Part shown: piece after piece, positions 10,062 to 18,167 of the stretch | How the letters are laid out: each line of letters begins with the position of its first letter | How positions within the stretch are numbered: the stretch's first letter is position 1 | From: Acidobacteriota bacterium | Lineage (GTDB): Bacteria; Acidobacteriota; Blastocatellia; Pyrinomonadales; Pyrinomonadaceae | Length of the DNA stretch: 64,000 nt | Direction of reading: 5' to 3' | Assembly: GCA_019639175.1 (NCBI GenBank) | Contig: JAHBSK010000002.1 | Span: forward strand, 434,001-498,000 | Program-made: the position numbers and the translations under genes | The notes under the pieces: model-generated | The model's database searches: none | What the model was told of the DNA's origin: nothing | The model's input: only the letters and a program-made list of their open reading frames with translations

Positions 10062-10310
10062 ATGGGACAAGTAGTTATAGAAATTCCCCAGGACATTTTT
10101 GCCGCTTTTCGCGTGGATGATTCCAAGGTCAGCGAACAGCTTCTTGATGATCTGAAGCCGTATTCCGAAAGCCGCCCGGGCATTTCAGAGGAGCTTCTGA
10201 AAAGGCGCAAGGCTGCTCTCGAAGAAGTACGCGGCATCTGGGCTGACAGGGAAGAGTCTGCTCAGGAAATAGCTCGAAAGATCAGAGAAGCTAATCGCAA
10301 GGTCACATGA
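10062..10310 (+). CDS. Putative antitoxin of a VapBC-like pair
   Basis: An 82-residue acidic and basic helical protein whose stop overlaps the start of the PIN-domain gene by four bases, the usual arrangement of a type II antitoxin upstream of its toxin. The N-terminus (GQVVIEIPQDI) is a beta strand as in many antitoxin DNA-binding heads, and the C-terminal half (EELLKRRKAALEEVRGIWADREE) is helical and could cover the toxin. ATG 10062 is chosen over an upstream in-frame start because it gives the compact form and has a GAGGTG-like ribosome site. The family is inferred mainly from context. Confidence 0.7.
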   Translation: MGQVVIEIPQDIFAAFRVDDSKVSEQLLDDLKPYSESRPGISEELLKRRKAALEEVRGIWADREESAQEIARKIREANRKVT

Positions 10311-10681
10311 GCGGTTTTCTTATAGACACAAACATTTTCTCGGAGATATTCAAAGATAACGATGAGATCATTCGTTATGTTTCTGAATTGGAAGCCTATA
10401 TTGATACGGTGATCTACATAGAATGTCTTCAAGGCTCGAAATCAAAAAATGAAAAGGCCGCGATAAAAAGATTGTTGGCATCTTTTCCGATCATCTCAAT
10501 AAATGAAAGCATCGCAAAACATGCTATTTCATTAATTGACAAGTATTCAAATTCCCACGGACTGCTCCTTGCAGACGCTCTTATTGCAAGTTCAGCGATG
10601 AGCGCGGGCATGACGGTCGTTACATTCAATCTCTCGGATTTTAAATTCATTGATGGATTGACGATCGTCAAGCCGAATTGA
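10307..10681 (+). CDS. vapC: PIN-domain ribonuclease toxin (VapC family)
   Basis: A 124-residue PIN-domain protein. The acidic site is visible: Asp7 in FLIDTNIFSEIF, Glu39 in YIECLQGS, Asp90 in LLLADALIASSA and Asp111 in TFNLSDFKFIDG. VapC toxins bind Mg2+ with these residues and cut tRNA or rRNA. The gene overlaps the proposed antitoxin gene by ATGA, so expression is coupled. It is somewhat more AT-rich than its neighbours, which fits acquisition by transfer (inference). Confidence 0.88.
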   Translation: MSGFLIDTNIFSEIFKDNDEIIRYVSELEAYIDTVIYIECLQGSKSKNEKAAIKRLLASFPIISINESIAKHAISLIDKYSNSHGLLLADALIASSAMSAGMTVVTFNLSDFKFIDGLTIVKPN

Positions 10682-10687
10682 GCGACA

Positions 10688-11119
10688 ATGCAAACCAGCC
10701 TTCGTGACATTGAGATAAGTACCGACAATAACAGATTGGATCCGGATCTTATACACCGTTTTCTTTCAGAAGAATCCTACTGGGCGCAAAACCGTACGCT
10801 TGAACAGACCAGAACGGCCATTGAAAATTCTATCTGTTTTGGCGTTTATCGCGGTGAGCGGCAGATCGGGTTTGCGCGGGTGGTGAGCGACAGGGCGACG
10901 TTTGCTTATTTGGGCGATGTTTTCATTGTCAGTGAATATCAGGGCCGAGGCATAGGCAAAATGCTGATGTCGGCCATCATCGAGCATCCTGAACTGCAAG
11001 GCCTTCGCCGATGGGTGCTTGCCACGCGTGATGCTCACAGCCTTTATGAGCAATACGGGTTTTCCGGGTTGCGATTTCCCGAACGCTGGATGGAAAGGGC
11101 CGCAAAGGATGCCTACTGA
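10688..11119 (+). CDS. GNAT family N-acetyltransferase
   Basis: A 143-residue cytosolic acetyltransferase. It has the GNAT order: FGVYRGERQIGFARVVSDRATFAYLGDVFIVSEYQGRGIGKMLMSAIIEH, where QGRGIGK is the acetyl-CoA pyrophosphate loop, then WVLATRDAHSLYEQYGFSGL at the C-terminus. The compact form resembles relatives of unknown or amino-acid substrate. It starts six bases after vapC and may be in the same transcript, but nothing links it to the pair functionally. It is not one of the DUF1778-linked acetyltransferase toxins because its partner would be missing. Confidence 0.88.
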   Translation: MQTSLRDIEISTDNNRLDPDLIHRFLSEESYWAQNRTLEQTRTAIENSICFGVYRGERQIGFARVVSDRATFAYLGDVFIVSEYQGRGIGKMLMSAIIEHPELQGLRRWVLATRDAHSLYEQYGFSGLRFPERWMERAAKDAY

Positions 11120-11127
11120 ACAATTTC

Positions 11128-11231
11128 TTGCATATTTCCCGCCAAAATGAAGTATAATGTTCTGGCGGCTGTTTCGTTTTGTGAGCCGCGTCTCCGCTGC
11201 GGCGGTTCGCCCCGAAACTCCCGGTCAGAAC
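11128..11231 (+). promoter_or_regulatory. Promoter and folded leader of the phosphoglycerate-mutase-like gene
   Basis: TATAAT at 11153-11158 is a good -10; TTGCAT at 11128-11133 is a possible -35 (19 bp spacer). Downstream, three nested inverted repeats could build one long helix: GTTCTG 11159-11164 with CAGAAC 11226-11231, GTTTCG 11171-11176 with CGAAAC 11213-11218, and GAGCCGC 11183-11189 with GCGGTTC 11202-11208 (one G-U). The outer arm may lie just before the transcription start. The leader to the ATG at 11289 is about 120 bases. Confidence 0.5.
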
Positions 11232-11288
11232 GTTTCCCCACAACCTCGACATCAAATTGATATTCAACGCTTTGTCCTCATTAGAAAT

Positions 11289-12842
11289 ATGTGTCCATCA
11301 AAGATCGAACGTCCCGTTGCCCTTGTCATCCTGGACGGCTGGGGCTACCTTGCCGAGACAAAAGGCAACGCAATAGCTTCCGCTCATACACCGTATTATG
11401 ACCGCATTTGCTCCGAGCATCCGTGGACCGTTCTCGGTTCGTCAGGGGAACTTGTCGGGCTTGGGGCAGACGCTCCGGGCAACGCAGAACTGGGCCATAT
11501 GAATATAGGCGCCGGTCGCGTGGTGCGTTCCGTTCACACGAACATCCGCGAAGCGGTCGTTTCGGGCAGCTTTTTTGACAATATCGTTCTCGCAAAAGCT
11601 TTTTCCGAGGTCTCGGCACGCACCGGAGACGTGCATCTTGTCGGGCTTATAAGCGATGCAGATGTTCATTCGTCGATGGACAATCTTTTTGCCCTGCTGC
11701 GAATGGCAAAGCGATACACGGGTGTCGGCAATGTGTATATTCACGCAATTTTGGACGGACGCGACGTGCCGCCGCGAACCGCCGACATTTACGTCGAAGC
11801 TCTTGAGATAAAACTTGCCGACATCGGCGTGGGCCGCATCGCCACCTTGTGCGGACGCTTTTTCGCGATGGACAGCACGGAAAATTGGGAAAGAACGGCC
11901 CGGGCATTTACGATGATGGTCCATGCCGAAGGCGAACGTGCATCCGATCCCGTCTCGGCCGTCAGAAGTTCATTTCTTCGCGGCATTTCCGATGAATTCA
12001 TTGCTCCGATAGTTATTGAAGATCACTCCGGCGAGCCTGTCGGCAAGGTAAAGGACGGCGATCTGGTCGTTTTCTTCAATCACCGGGCGGACACGATGAG
12101 GCAGTTGGTGCGCTCGCTTGCCGTACCCGACCAGGGGTTGATAGTGGCGGCGTCAAAACCCGATATTTCCGCCGTTTGCCTTACGGAATATGACCGTGCC
12201 TTTGGGCTGCCGGTCGCATTCGAGCAAAAGACCGAGCCGAACGGACTGGCTTCGGTGCTGGCCGCGAACGGCATCAGCAACTACCGCATTTCGGAAACCG
12301 ACCGAATGCCTCACGTCAGTAAGTTTATCAACTGCGGCTTCACAAGTCAGAACCCTTTCGAGCGCGATGTCGAGGTTGCATCGAGCGACGCCAGCCTGCG
12401 GGAAATGGAACCGGAAATGAGGAGCTTTAAGATCGTTGACAAGATGCTGAACATCCTCAAAGAGGACCGGAACGCCTTTTTTGTAATGAATATTCCCGCT
12501 CCCGGCCTGCTGGCTGAAACGGGCAGCCTGGAACGAACGGTCGAGGCCGTTCAGTATGTCGATACCTGTATCGGCGGCATAGTCGGGCAGATGGAGGAAG
12601 CCGGCGGCGTGACGATGATCACATCCTCACACGGCAACTGCGAATCAATGTTCACGGAATCGGGCGAACCGGATCGCTTTGCAACGATGAATCCGGTTCC
12701 GTTCCATATCATAGATCCGACCGCGAACGGAATACGGCTTAGGGAAGGCGGTTCGCTTAAGGACGTGGCGCCGACCGTTCTGGGTATTTTGGGAATGACA
12801 AAACCGGCGGAAATGTCGGGCGAAGACCTCAGAAATTCATAA
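11289..12842 (+). CDS. gpmI: Phosphoglycerate mutase (cofactor-independent) homologue with degenerate active site
   Basis: A 517-residue protein with full-length similarity to cofactor-independent phosphoglycerate mutase: VALVILDGWG, GNAELGHMNIGAGR, SDADVHSS, LDGRDVPPRTA, GRFFAMD, FFNHRADTMRQL, SSHGN and MNPVPFHI. However, the phosphoserine position is Ala66, and most metal ligands are replaced: Gly406 and Glu410 where Asp and His are expected, Ser447 for Asp before His448, and Ala465 for His. Asp16, His448 and the GRD loop remain. It therefore probably cannot work as the standard mutase and may be a pseudoenzyme or have a new activity. ATG 11289 gives the family start. Confidence 0.85.
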   Translation: MCPSKIERPVALVILDGWGYLAETKGNAIASAHTPYYDRICSEHPWTVLGSSGELVGLGADAPGNAELGHMNIGAGRVVRSVHTNIREAVVSGSFFDNIVLAKAFSEVSARTGDVHLVGLISDADVHSSMDNLFALLRMAKRYTGVGNVYIHAILDGRDVPPRTADIYVEALEIKLADIGVGRIATLCGRFFAMDSTENWERTARAFTMMVHAEGERASDPVSAVRSSFLRGISDEFIAPIVIEDHSGEPVGKVKDGDLVVFFNHRADTMRQLVRSLAVPDQGLIVAASKPDISAVCLTEYDRAFGLPVAFEQKTEPNGLASVLAANGISNYRISETDRMPHVSKFINCGFTSQNPFERDVEVASSDASLREMEPEMRSFKIVDKMLNILKEDRNAFFVMNIPAPGLLAETGSLERTVEAVQYVDTCIGGIVGQMEEAGGVTMITSSHGNCESMFTESGEPDRFATMNPVPFHIIDPTANGIRLREGGSLKDVAPTVLGILGMTKPAEMSGEDLRNS

Positions 12843-12859
12843 AAATAAAACAAATCATG

Positions 12860-12900
12860 CCTCCGGCGTCCATCCGATTTCGGATGTCGGAGGTTTTTCT
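12860..12900 (+). terminator. Terminator after the phosphoglycerate-mutase-like gene
   Basis: Inner stem CATCCGA (12871-12877) with TCGGATG (12880-12886), outer stem CCTCCG (12860-12865) with CGGAGG (12888-12893), followed by TTTTTCT. A typical rho-independent terminator with a bulge on the 5' arm. Confidence 0.8.
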
Positions 12901-12938
12901 CTATAATTGAATCTTTCCGCAAACAATTTGGATCAATT

Positions 12939-13562
12939 ATGGTAGAAGAATTAGCGTTCGACAATACGGAAGAGCGCCGCAAGGTGCGGCAGAACGGCAC
13001 AGGCTGGATAGAGGTCATTGTAGGTTCTATGTTCTCGGGCAAATCCGAGGAACTGATAAGAAGGCTCAACCGTGCAAGGATAGCCCGGCAGAAGGTTCAG
13101 GTTTTCAAACCCCGCATAGACGCCCGATATTCGGTCGAGGAGATCGCATCACATTCGGGCCAGAAACACGGTTCCAACCCGGTGGCGACCGCCGCCGAAC
13201 TGATGTCCCTGGTCAGTGCCGAGACGCAGGTCGTTGGGATAGATGAAGGGCAGTTCTTTGATATGGAGATCGTTGATATCGTCAACGAACTTGCGACCAT
13301 CGGCAAAAGAGTGATAGTTGCCGGGCTGGATCAGGATTACACCGGCAAACCCTTTGAACCGATGCCGCAGTTGCTGAGCATTGCCGAATTTATCACAAAG
13401 ACGCACGCCATCTGCGTCAAATGCGGCGGAACCGCCAATTATTCACAACGCACCGTCGAATCAGACGCCCGTGTCGAGGTCGGCGCCGCTGATAAATACG
13501 AGGCACGCTGCCGAAGCTGTTTCGTGCCTCATGCTGACTCGCCGACCATTCATCCTGACTAG
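12939..13562 (+). CDS. tdk: Thymidine kinase
   Basis: Phosphorylates thymidine to dTMP with ATP in the salvage pathway. The 207-residue protein has the type II thymidine-kinase features: P-loop GSMFSGKS (29-36), the DEGQF box with presumed catalytic Glu103, the [12 protein letters not shown] lasso-side motif, and a structural zinc site made of Cys159, Cys162, Cys191 and Cys194. The first 20 residues are an extension with no clear role. It follows a terminator, so it has its own promoter. Confidence 0.96.
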   Translation: MVEELAFDNTEERRKVRQNGTGWIEVIVGSMFSGKSEELIRRLNRARIARQKVQVFKPRIDARYSVEEIASHSGQKHGSNPVATAAELMSLVSAETQVVGIDEGQFFDMEIVDIVNELATIGKRVIVAGLDQDYTGKPFEPMPQLLSIAEFITKTHAICVKCGGTANYSQRTVESDARVEVGAADKYEARCRSCFVPHADSPTIHPD

Positions 13563-13601
13563 AAACGGCCATTGATGCCAAAGCATCGCCCGGGCAAATT
13601 T

Positions 13602-14228
13602 CTAGCCTTTTGGAATTTGCATTGAATACAGTATCGCGGCAAATGTGTCTCTTTGCCTGTCAAAGTTCGATCCTTTGGTCGAGACCATAATATTCAACTG
13701 CTGGTTCTGGCCCTGATAATTGCGAAAGGCTATCCACTGATGACGACGCGCGCCGTCCTTGTCTTCCGGCATTGCCTCTATCCATTCCACGCCCTTCACA
13801 CCGTCTATTTCCAGCCAGTTCACTTCCTCATATTTGCCCTGTTTGAGCTGTTCCAGAGAGCTTTGATAAGTGGCGTCCAGACTGCTTTCGGACGGGAACG
13901 AGGACGGCATGACCGAGATCGTGGCGATCAGGAAACCTTCCGCCGGAGCGCCATAGTTCAGCGATTCCTTACCGACATCCATTTTGGGCCAATTTGAAGG
14001 CACTTTCCATTTTATGCCTTGTTCGGCCCACGCGACCTCGACGCCATTGTCCGCAATGTCGCGCTGCGATGATGTCATCTCGGCCTGTTTCACATCGCCG
14101 CCCGAACGTCTTTCGGTTGTCGGACCGCCGTTCGTGTTCGACGAGCCTCTCAGGCTTTCAAATCGTTCGCCGAGACCGCACATCGTCATCGCAAAAAACA
14201 GTATTCCACCTGATAACAGCAGTTTCAT
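13602..14228 (-). CDS. Hypothetical exported protein
   Basis: A 208-residue protein with a hydrophobic N-terminus (LLLSGGILFFAMTMC) and Cys17 at a poor lipobox, so it is exported and perhaps a lipoprotein. A low-complexity linker (Ser, Asn, Gly, Thr, Arg; about 25-60) leads to a globular domain with KWKVPSNWPKM, YGAPAEGFLIATISVMP and HQWIAFRNYQGQNQQLNIMVST, reminiscent of PsbP-like or DUF1795-type stress proteins. I do not recognise it firmly. It lies 64 bp after khtU on the same strand and could be expressed with it. Confidence 0.7.
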   Translation of the reverse strand: MKLLLSGGILFFAMTMCGLGERFESLRGSSNTNGGPTTERRSGGDVKQAEMTSSQRDIADNGVEVAWAEQGIKWKVPSNWPKMDVGKESLNYGAPAEGFLIATISVMPSSFPSESSLDATYQSSLEQLKQGKYEEVNWLEIDGVKGVEWIEAMPEDKDGARRHQWIAFRNYQGQNQQLNIMVSTKGSNFDRQRDTFAAILYSMQIPKG

Positions 14229-14292
14229 CTTTTATCCTCCGTTGATGCGTTGTCAGAACTTCTTTAGACAGATCATTTGCCCGGACGTCCGG

Positions 14293-15567
14293 TTATTCCT
14301 CTTCCCATTGCGGGATGTTTTCCTGACTTATCTCATCATCGTCTCCGTTTCCGTCCTCGTCCATATCATCCGATCTTTTCACAAAAAGATCGCGAACTTT
14401 TACCGAAAGCTCATAGACCCTTTCCGATTCTTTTGCCAAAAGCGGCGAAGCCGTTGCCAAAAGCAGTACATACAGGGCCGCGAACGGCTGGAGTATCTGA
14501 CTCAGGCCGCCGGCAAGGGCGAGGTTGACGATGATTATAGAAAATTCGCCGCGTGCAAGCAGCGTGAACCCGATGTTCAATGAAGCAACGCCGGACAATT
14601 TACCTCTGCGGCCAACTATCACCGACGCTATTGTGACGCCGATCAGTGACAGTACGGCCGCTCCGATCGCCATCCATACGGCATCGCCCAGCGTTCGCGG
14701 ATCTATCGTCAGCCCGAATGCAAAGAAGAACACCGAGCCGAAAAAGTCTCGGAACGGCACGACCATCTGTTCCATTCTTTCGCTGTGGTCGGTCTCACCG
14801 AGAATCAGCCCGAGAAGAAGAGCGCCGATGGATTCGGCGACGTGGATCGTTTCACCAAGGCCCGCCAGCAGAAACAGACATGCAAACACAACGACAACAA
14901 ATATCTCGCTGGATGATATCTTGAAAAGCCTGTTTAGCAGCGGCGTGACCACCCGCCCCAGAATAAGAAGCCCGACTATGAAAAGAAGAGCGATGCCCCC
15001 GCCCGAAATAACCCCGCCTATCGACGTCGCTCCGCTGAGGACAATACCGGAAATAAGCGAAAGATACACGGCCAGGAACACGTCCTCGAACATCGTTATG
15101 CCGAGGATCAGTTCCGTTTCAGGATTGGCCGTTCGGCGGTAGTCGAAGAGTATCTTGGCGACGATGGCGCTTGAGGAAATGGTCGTGATGCCGGCGACGA
15201 TCAGCGTTTCACGCGGCCCGAACCCAAGCAAATACGCATAGGTCAGGCCGGTAATGAAATTTATCGAGATATAGATCGAGCCGCCGGTGACGATGGATCG
15301 TCCGGCTTTTATCAGCCGGGAAACATTGGATTCGAGGCCGAGGTAGAAAAGAAGGAAAAGAACGCCCATTCGCCCCATAAAGGAGATGAACGATTCGGTC
15401 TCAATGAACCGCAGGTCGATAAATCCTATCTGAGGAGAACTGGGGCCGACCATGATGCCGGCAATAATAAGAAAAGGAACGGTTGAAAGGTTGAGCCGAT
15501 AGGCGATGAGCATCGCCGCGGCGATCAGGCCCAGAGCTATTCCGATTTCCAGTACGATGTGGTCCAT
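14293..15567 (-). CDS. khtU: Monovalent cation:proton antiporter KhtU (CPA2 family)
   Basis: A 424-residue inner-membrane protein with about 12 hydrophobic helices and CPA2 features (LSTVPFLIIAGIMVGP, RMGVLFLLFYLGLE, VAGITTISSSAIVAKIL, GLILGETDHSERMEQMVVPFRDFFGSVFFFAFGLTIDP). Homologues exchange K+ or NH4+ for H+ and are controlled by a soluble subunit; the gene for that subunit, khtT, lies 18 bp upstream. Unlike the usual form, the C-terminus ends in a strongly acidic hydrophilic tail of about 30 residues (DDMDEDGNGDDDE and on). Confidence 0.9.
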   Translation of the reverse strand: MDHIVLEIGIALGLIAAAMLIAYRLNLSTVPFLIIAGIMVGPSSPQIGFIDLRFIETESFISFMGRMGVLFLLFYLGLESNVSRLIKAGRSIVTGGSIYISINFITGLTYAYLLGFGPRETLIVAGITTISSSAIVAKILFDYRRTANPETELILGITMFEDVFLAVYLSLISGIVLSGATSIGGVISGGGIALLFIVGLLILGRVVTPLLNRLFKISSSEIFVVVVFACLFLLAGLGETIHVAESIGALLLGLILGETDHSERMEQMVVPFRDFFGSVFFFAFGLTIDPRTLGDAVWMAIGAAVLSLIGVTIASVIVGRRGKLSGVASLNIGFTLLARGEFSIIIVNLALAGGLSQILQPFAALYVLLLATASPLLAKESERVYELSVKVRDLFVKRSDDMDEDGNGDDDEISQENIPQWEEE

Positions 15568-15585
15568 CCTTTGTTATTCGCTGTC

Positions 15586-16092
15586 TTATTCGCCGGTAAT
15601 ATTTCCCTGAAGCAAAAGTGTTTTCAGCTTGCCGATGTTTCGGCGGTCGCCCGCGAGTATGAACGTTGCTCCCTCATTGATAACGGTATCCGGCCCCGGA
15701 TTTACGCGTTTTTGCTGATTTGGCTCGATGATGGAGACTATCGAAGCTCCTGACATCGTTCTTGCCTCAAGTTGTGCGATGGTCTTGCCGATGGAGGCTG
15801 CTCCTTTTTCGATCACGAACCATTCCAGAACAAGGTCATCCAAAACGACCTCGGAGGTCGGCAGGGCCTTTGGCACATAGCTCAGCCCGCCGATTATCCC
15901 GGCGATCTGTCTGGCCTCGCCGTCCGTGACCGCGAGAACGGATGCGGGCTTGTCCGGATTCTTTTTGTTGAAATGGTATATCTCACGAAGCCCGTCATCG
16001 TGTATCACAACGATAAGGCGATCTCCGCTGATGGTCTCTATCTGAAATTTCCTTCCCACTCCGGGCAGGTTTGATTCACTGATCGTTGACAT
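15586..16092 (-). CDS. khtT: KhtT regulatory subunit of the K+/H+ antiporter (RCK_C domain)
   Basis: A 168-residue cytosolic regulator. The N-terminal half (NLPGVGRKFQIETISGDRL, IHDDGLREIYHF, GEARQIAGIIGG) follows Bacillus KhtT closely, and the C-terminal half is a TrkA-C/RCK_C domain (EKGAASIGKTIAQLEARTMSGASIVSIIEPNQQKRVNPGPDTVINEGATFILAG) that in homologues binds c-di-AMP. ATG 16092 is chosen because GGAGAG sits just before it; an ATG 33 bases upstream gives an extra tail without a ribosome site. It precedes khtU by 18 bp in one operon. Confidence 0.93.
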   Translation of the reverse strand: MSTISESNLPGVGRKFQIETISGDRLIVVIHDDGLREIYHFNKKNPDKPASVLAVTDGEARQIAGIIGGLSYVPKALPTSEVVLDDLVLEWFVIEKGAASIGKTIAQLEARTMSGASIVSIIEPNQQKRVNPGPDTVINEGATFILAGDRRNIGKLKTLLLQGNITGE

Positions 16093-16418
16093 CTGCTCTC
16101 CTGATAAGCTGGATTTGTTATACAAAACGGGACGGCGTTGTTCCTAACGGGCATTTGGACGATCCATCTCATCCTTTGACCCGTCGCTCAGCCGGCCGGA
16201 AAGTATTCTGCGTTATGGCGGTGAGCCGCCGGATGCCGTCTGTCTGAGCCGCCTCGATTTTCCGTAAAAAATGAATACTCGGAGATGTTATTATAGATGA
16301 ATGTCCACGATTCGCCAATACCTTTAATATTCGGGCAGGCGGAACAAAAGGTGTCGGTAGTTTTATCCGCAACCGGACGGAATGCAAAAGCATCATTATT
16401 TTTCGGTCATAGAAAATT
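16093..16418. other. Intergenic region between divergent khtT and hypothetical gene
   Basis: 326 bp without a gene I can support. It must carry promoters in both directions. Visible items are a GGCGG/CCGCC hairpin around 16219-16232 and a short direct repeat TGAGCCGCC. An open minus frame at 16169-16396 has no ribosome site and looks random. Confidence 0.5.
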
Positions 16419-17144
16419 ATGAAGATAACGTTATTTTTAGCCGTTTTATTATTGACATCGGCCGTTCAGGCGCAGATGCGGACCTTTGTTTGGCAGACGG
16501 ACATGTGCGAGATGTCGGGCCAGTATGATCCGTCAAAATACACCGAGGAACAGCTCAGGAATACTCTTGCGCTGTTCGGCCCGGATGAGATCTCGCTTTC
16601 GGCGAGGGCGACCGTGTGGAATTTTTCCGAGATAGAAAGCCTGGACGTGGCAAAGCTGGACAGCGATCACAAACAGATGCGCGAACGCATAGCGACAATG
16701 CCGATAGTGAACTCGCCGTATTGGGAAAATGCCCGAAAGGCGAAATTGCGTGAACTGGATCAGGTCTATGCACTGTCACGCGCCACGATGCAGGCTTATA
16801 CAAAACCGGCCGTGCTGCGTGACTATGACAGATCGCCGAAATGCAAGGCCGATTACGGCGAACCGATAGTTGCAGGCGGCGACAGCCTCATTGCCGCGTG
16901 GCGAAAGGTAAATGAGGCATCACAGAGCCGCAATGTCGATCCTGAAAGGCTCAAGCAGAGATTTGAAACGCAGCTTGCCTCACCCGAAAGGCTCCAGTTC
17001 GCTCTTGTGGAAACGATGGCGTTCGGATGGTGGAACTGCGCGAATCAGGACATCGAATATGATGAGGACGCGCAGAACGGCAAACATTCCGATGCGTTCA
17101 CCAAACTCTTTACGAACGTCAAGTCAGTTTGCGACGAACCTTAG
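16419..17144 (+). CDS. Hypothetical secreted protein
   Basis: A 241-residue protein with a clear Sec signal peptide (residues 1-18, ending VQA before Gln). The mature part is helical and hydrophilic, with four cysteines, at about residues 29, 146, 211 and 236 (TDMCEM, PKCKADYG, WWNCANQ, KSVCDEP), which may form disulfides in the periplasm. I do not recognise a family. It is followed after 129 bp by another secreted unknown on the same strand. Confidence 0.72.
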   Translation: MKITLFLAVLLLTSAVQAQMRTFVWQTDMCEMSGQYDPSKYTEEQLRNTLALFGPDEISLSARATVWNFSEIESLDVAKLDSDHKQMRERIATMPIVNSPYWENARKAKLRELDQVYALSRATMQAYTKPAVLRDYDRSPKCKADYGEPIVAGGDSLIAAWRKVNEASQSRNVDPERLKQRFETQLASPERLQFALVETMAFGWWNCANQDIEYDEDAQNGKHSDAFTKLFTNVKSVCDEP

Positions 17145-17273
17145 CGCCATCGCATGGCCGCAATGCGGACTCCCACCGCAAATCTGGCCGATACGCCCGT
17201 CTTATTCATATAACTTTCCCCAAGCAGATCTCCCGCATATTTTTATTTTTGCCATTATTTAAGGGGGAAGTTT

Positions 17274-17993
17274 ATGCGCTCACCAAACATATCATCCGGA
17301 AACATCGCTATCATTTTCGTGAGCTTTTTCGTAGTTGCCTGCGGGCTTGCCCGCGGCCAGAACGTGGAGCGAATATCGTTGCTGGTGGATTATGAATCAG
17401 GCTACGGCGGGGCTGTCTATCCTGTTTACAATCCGTATGTTTTCTTTAAGAACGGAGCCGTCGCAAAGGAACCAAAGGTCGCCATTGACGAAATAGACCT
17501 CAAGGCGCGCAGCAAGGATCACGCCTCGCGCTGGGGAACGTGGAAGCGAAGCGGCGGAAAGGTCAAGATTACATGGGACGGCGTTAACAGAAAAGGCAAG
17601 CAGGAAACAAAAGAGGCCGATTGGCCAGGAAGCACGGCTTTTGCCGCAGGCAGCAACGAGAGGCTTGAGGGAACGTGGAGTTCGACAGGCGGCGGAGGCA
17701 ATATCGCCTTTGGCGGGTCGGTCGGGATCCTGACTTCAAAGCGGTTCACGTTTACCCGTGACGGAAAATTTACCACAGAGAACCTTGCCAGCACTACGGC
17801 TCCGAATGTCGCCGCTTTCTCAAAAAAGAACACCGCCGGCAAATACAAGATAAACGGACATGTAATAGAACTGACGTTCAACAGCGGCGATTCGCGAAGG
17901 CTCTTCTTCTGTTTTTACGGAAAGGACAAACGCGTTCTGCGGATAGCGGGAAACAATTACACACCCGCAAACTCATCACGCCGCAACAGGTAA
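17274..17993 (+). CDS. Hypothetical secreted protein
   Basis: A 239-residue protein with a signal sequence (hydrophobic residues 11-25) preceded by a strong ribosome site, AAGGGGGAA, seven bases before the ATG. The mature part is beta-rich with Gly, Thr and aromatic residues (GTWKRSGGKVKITWDG, GTWSSTGGGGNIAFGG, KRFTFTRDGKFTTENLAS, GKYKINGHVIELTFNSGD), similar in style to lipocalin-like or META-type small-barrel domains. No firm family. The gene ends next to a copy of a 135-bp palindromic repeat and converges with uvrC. Confidence 0.72.
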   Translation: MRSPNISSGNIAIIFVSFFVVACGLARGQNVERISLLVDYESGYGGAVYPVYNPYVFFKNGAVAKEPKVAIDEIDLKARSKDHASRWGTWKRSGGKVKITWDGVNRKGKQETKEADWPGSTAFAAGSNERLEGTWSSTGGGGNIAFGGSVGILTSKRFTFTRDGKFTTENLASTTAPNVAAFSKKNTAGKYKINGHVIELTFNSGDSRRLFFCFYGKDKRVLRIAGNNYTPANSSRRNR

Positions 17994-18010
17994 TGACGAT
18001 AACGACCAAG

Positions 18011-18148
18011 GATGCTTGTAAAGTCGTTTTCCGTATCTTCATTCTGTGCATTTTGTGGTAAAGATCTTGTAAAAACAGGTAAAACCACAGAATGCACAGA
18101 CGAAAAAACGAAATACACAGAGCCGATCAGACTTTTCAGATAAAGTCC
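18011..18148. repeat. Dispersed palindromic repeat, copy A
   Basis: A long hairpin between convergent genes. The inner arms are a 17-base pair at 18043-18059 and 18084-18100 with one G-T mismatch (TCTGTGCATT... against ...AATGCACAGA); outer parts are weaker. The sequence is recognisably the same family as copies at 33901-34036 and 41888-42032 (TTCTGTG blocks, TGTGGTAAA, ACCACAGAA, ACACAGA). It is the most diverged of the three. Confidence 0.8.
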
Positions 18149-18167
18149 TGGTCGGTCACAATAAGTA

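Noticed and set aside
11157..11288. Upstream ATG extending the phosphoglycerate-mutase homologue by 44 residues
   Set aside because: The ATG overlaps the -10 element TATAAT at 11153-11158 and the extension is unlike the family; ATG 11289 gives the normal N-terminus.
16169..16396. Minus-strand 75-codon frame in the khtT upstream region
   Set aside because: No ribosome site, no recognisable domain, and it fills a region that must hold divergent promoters.
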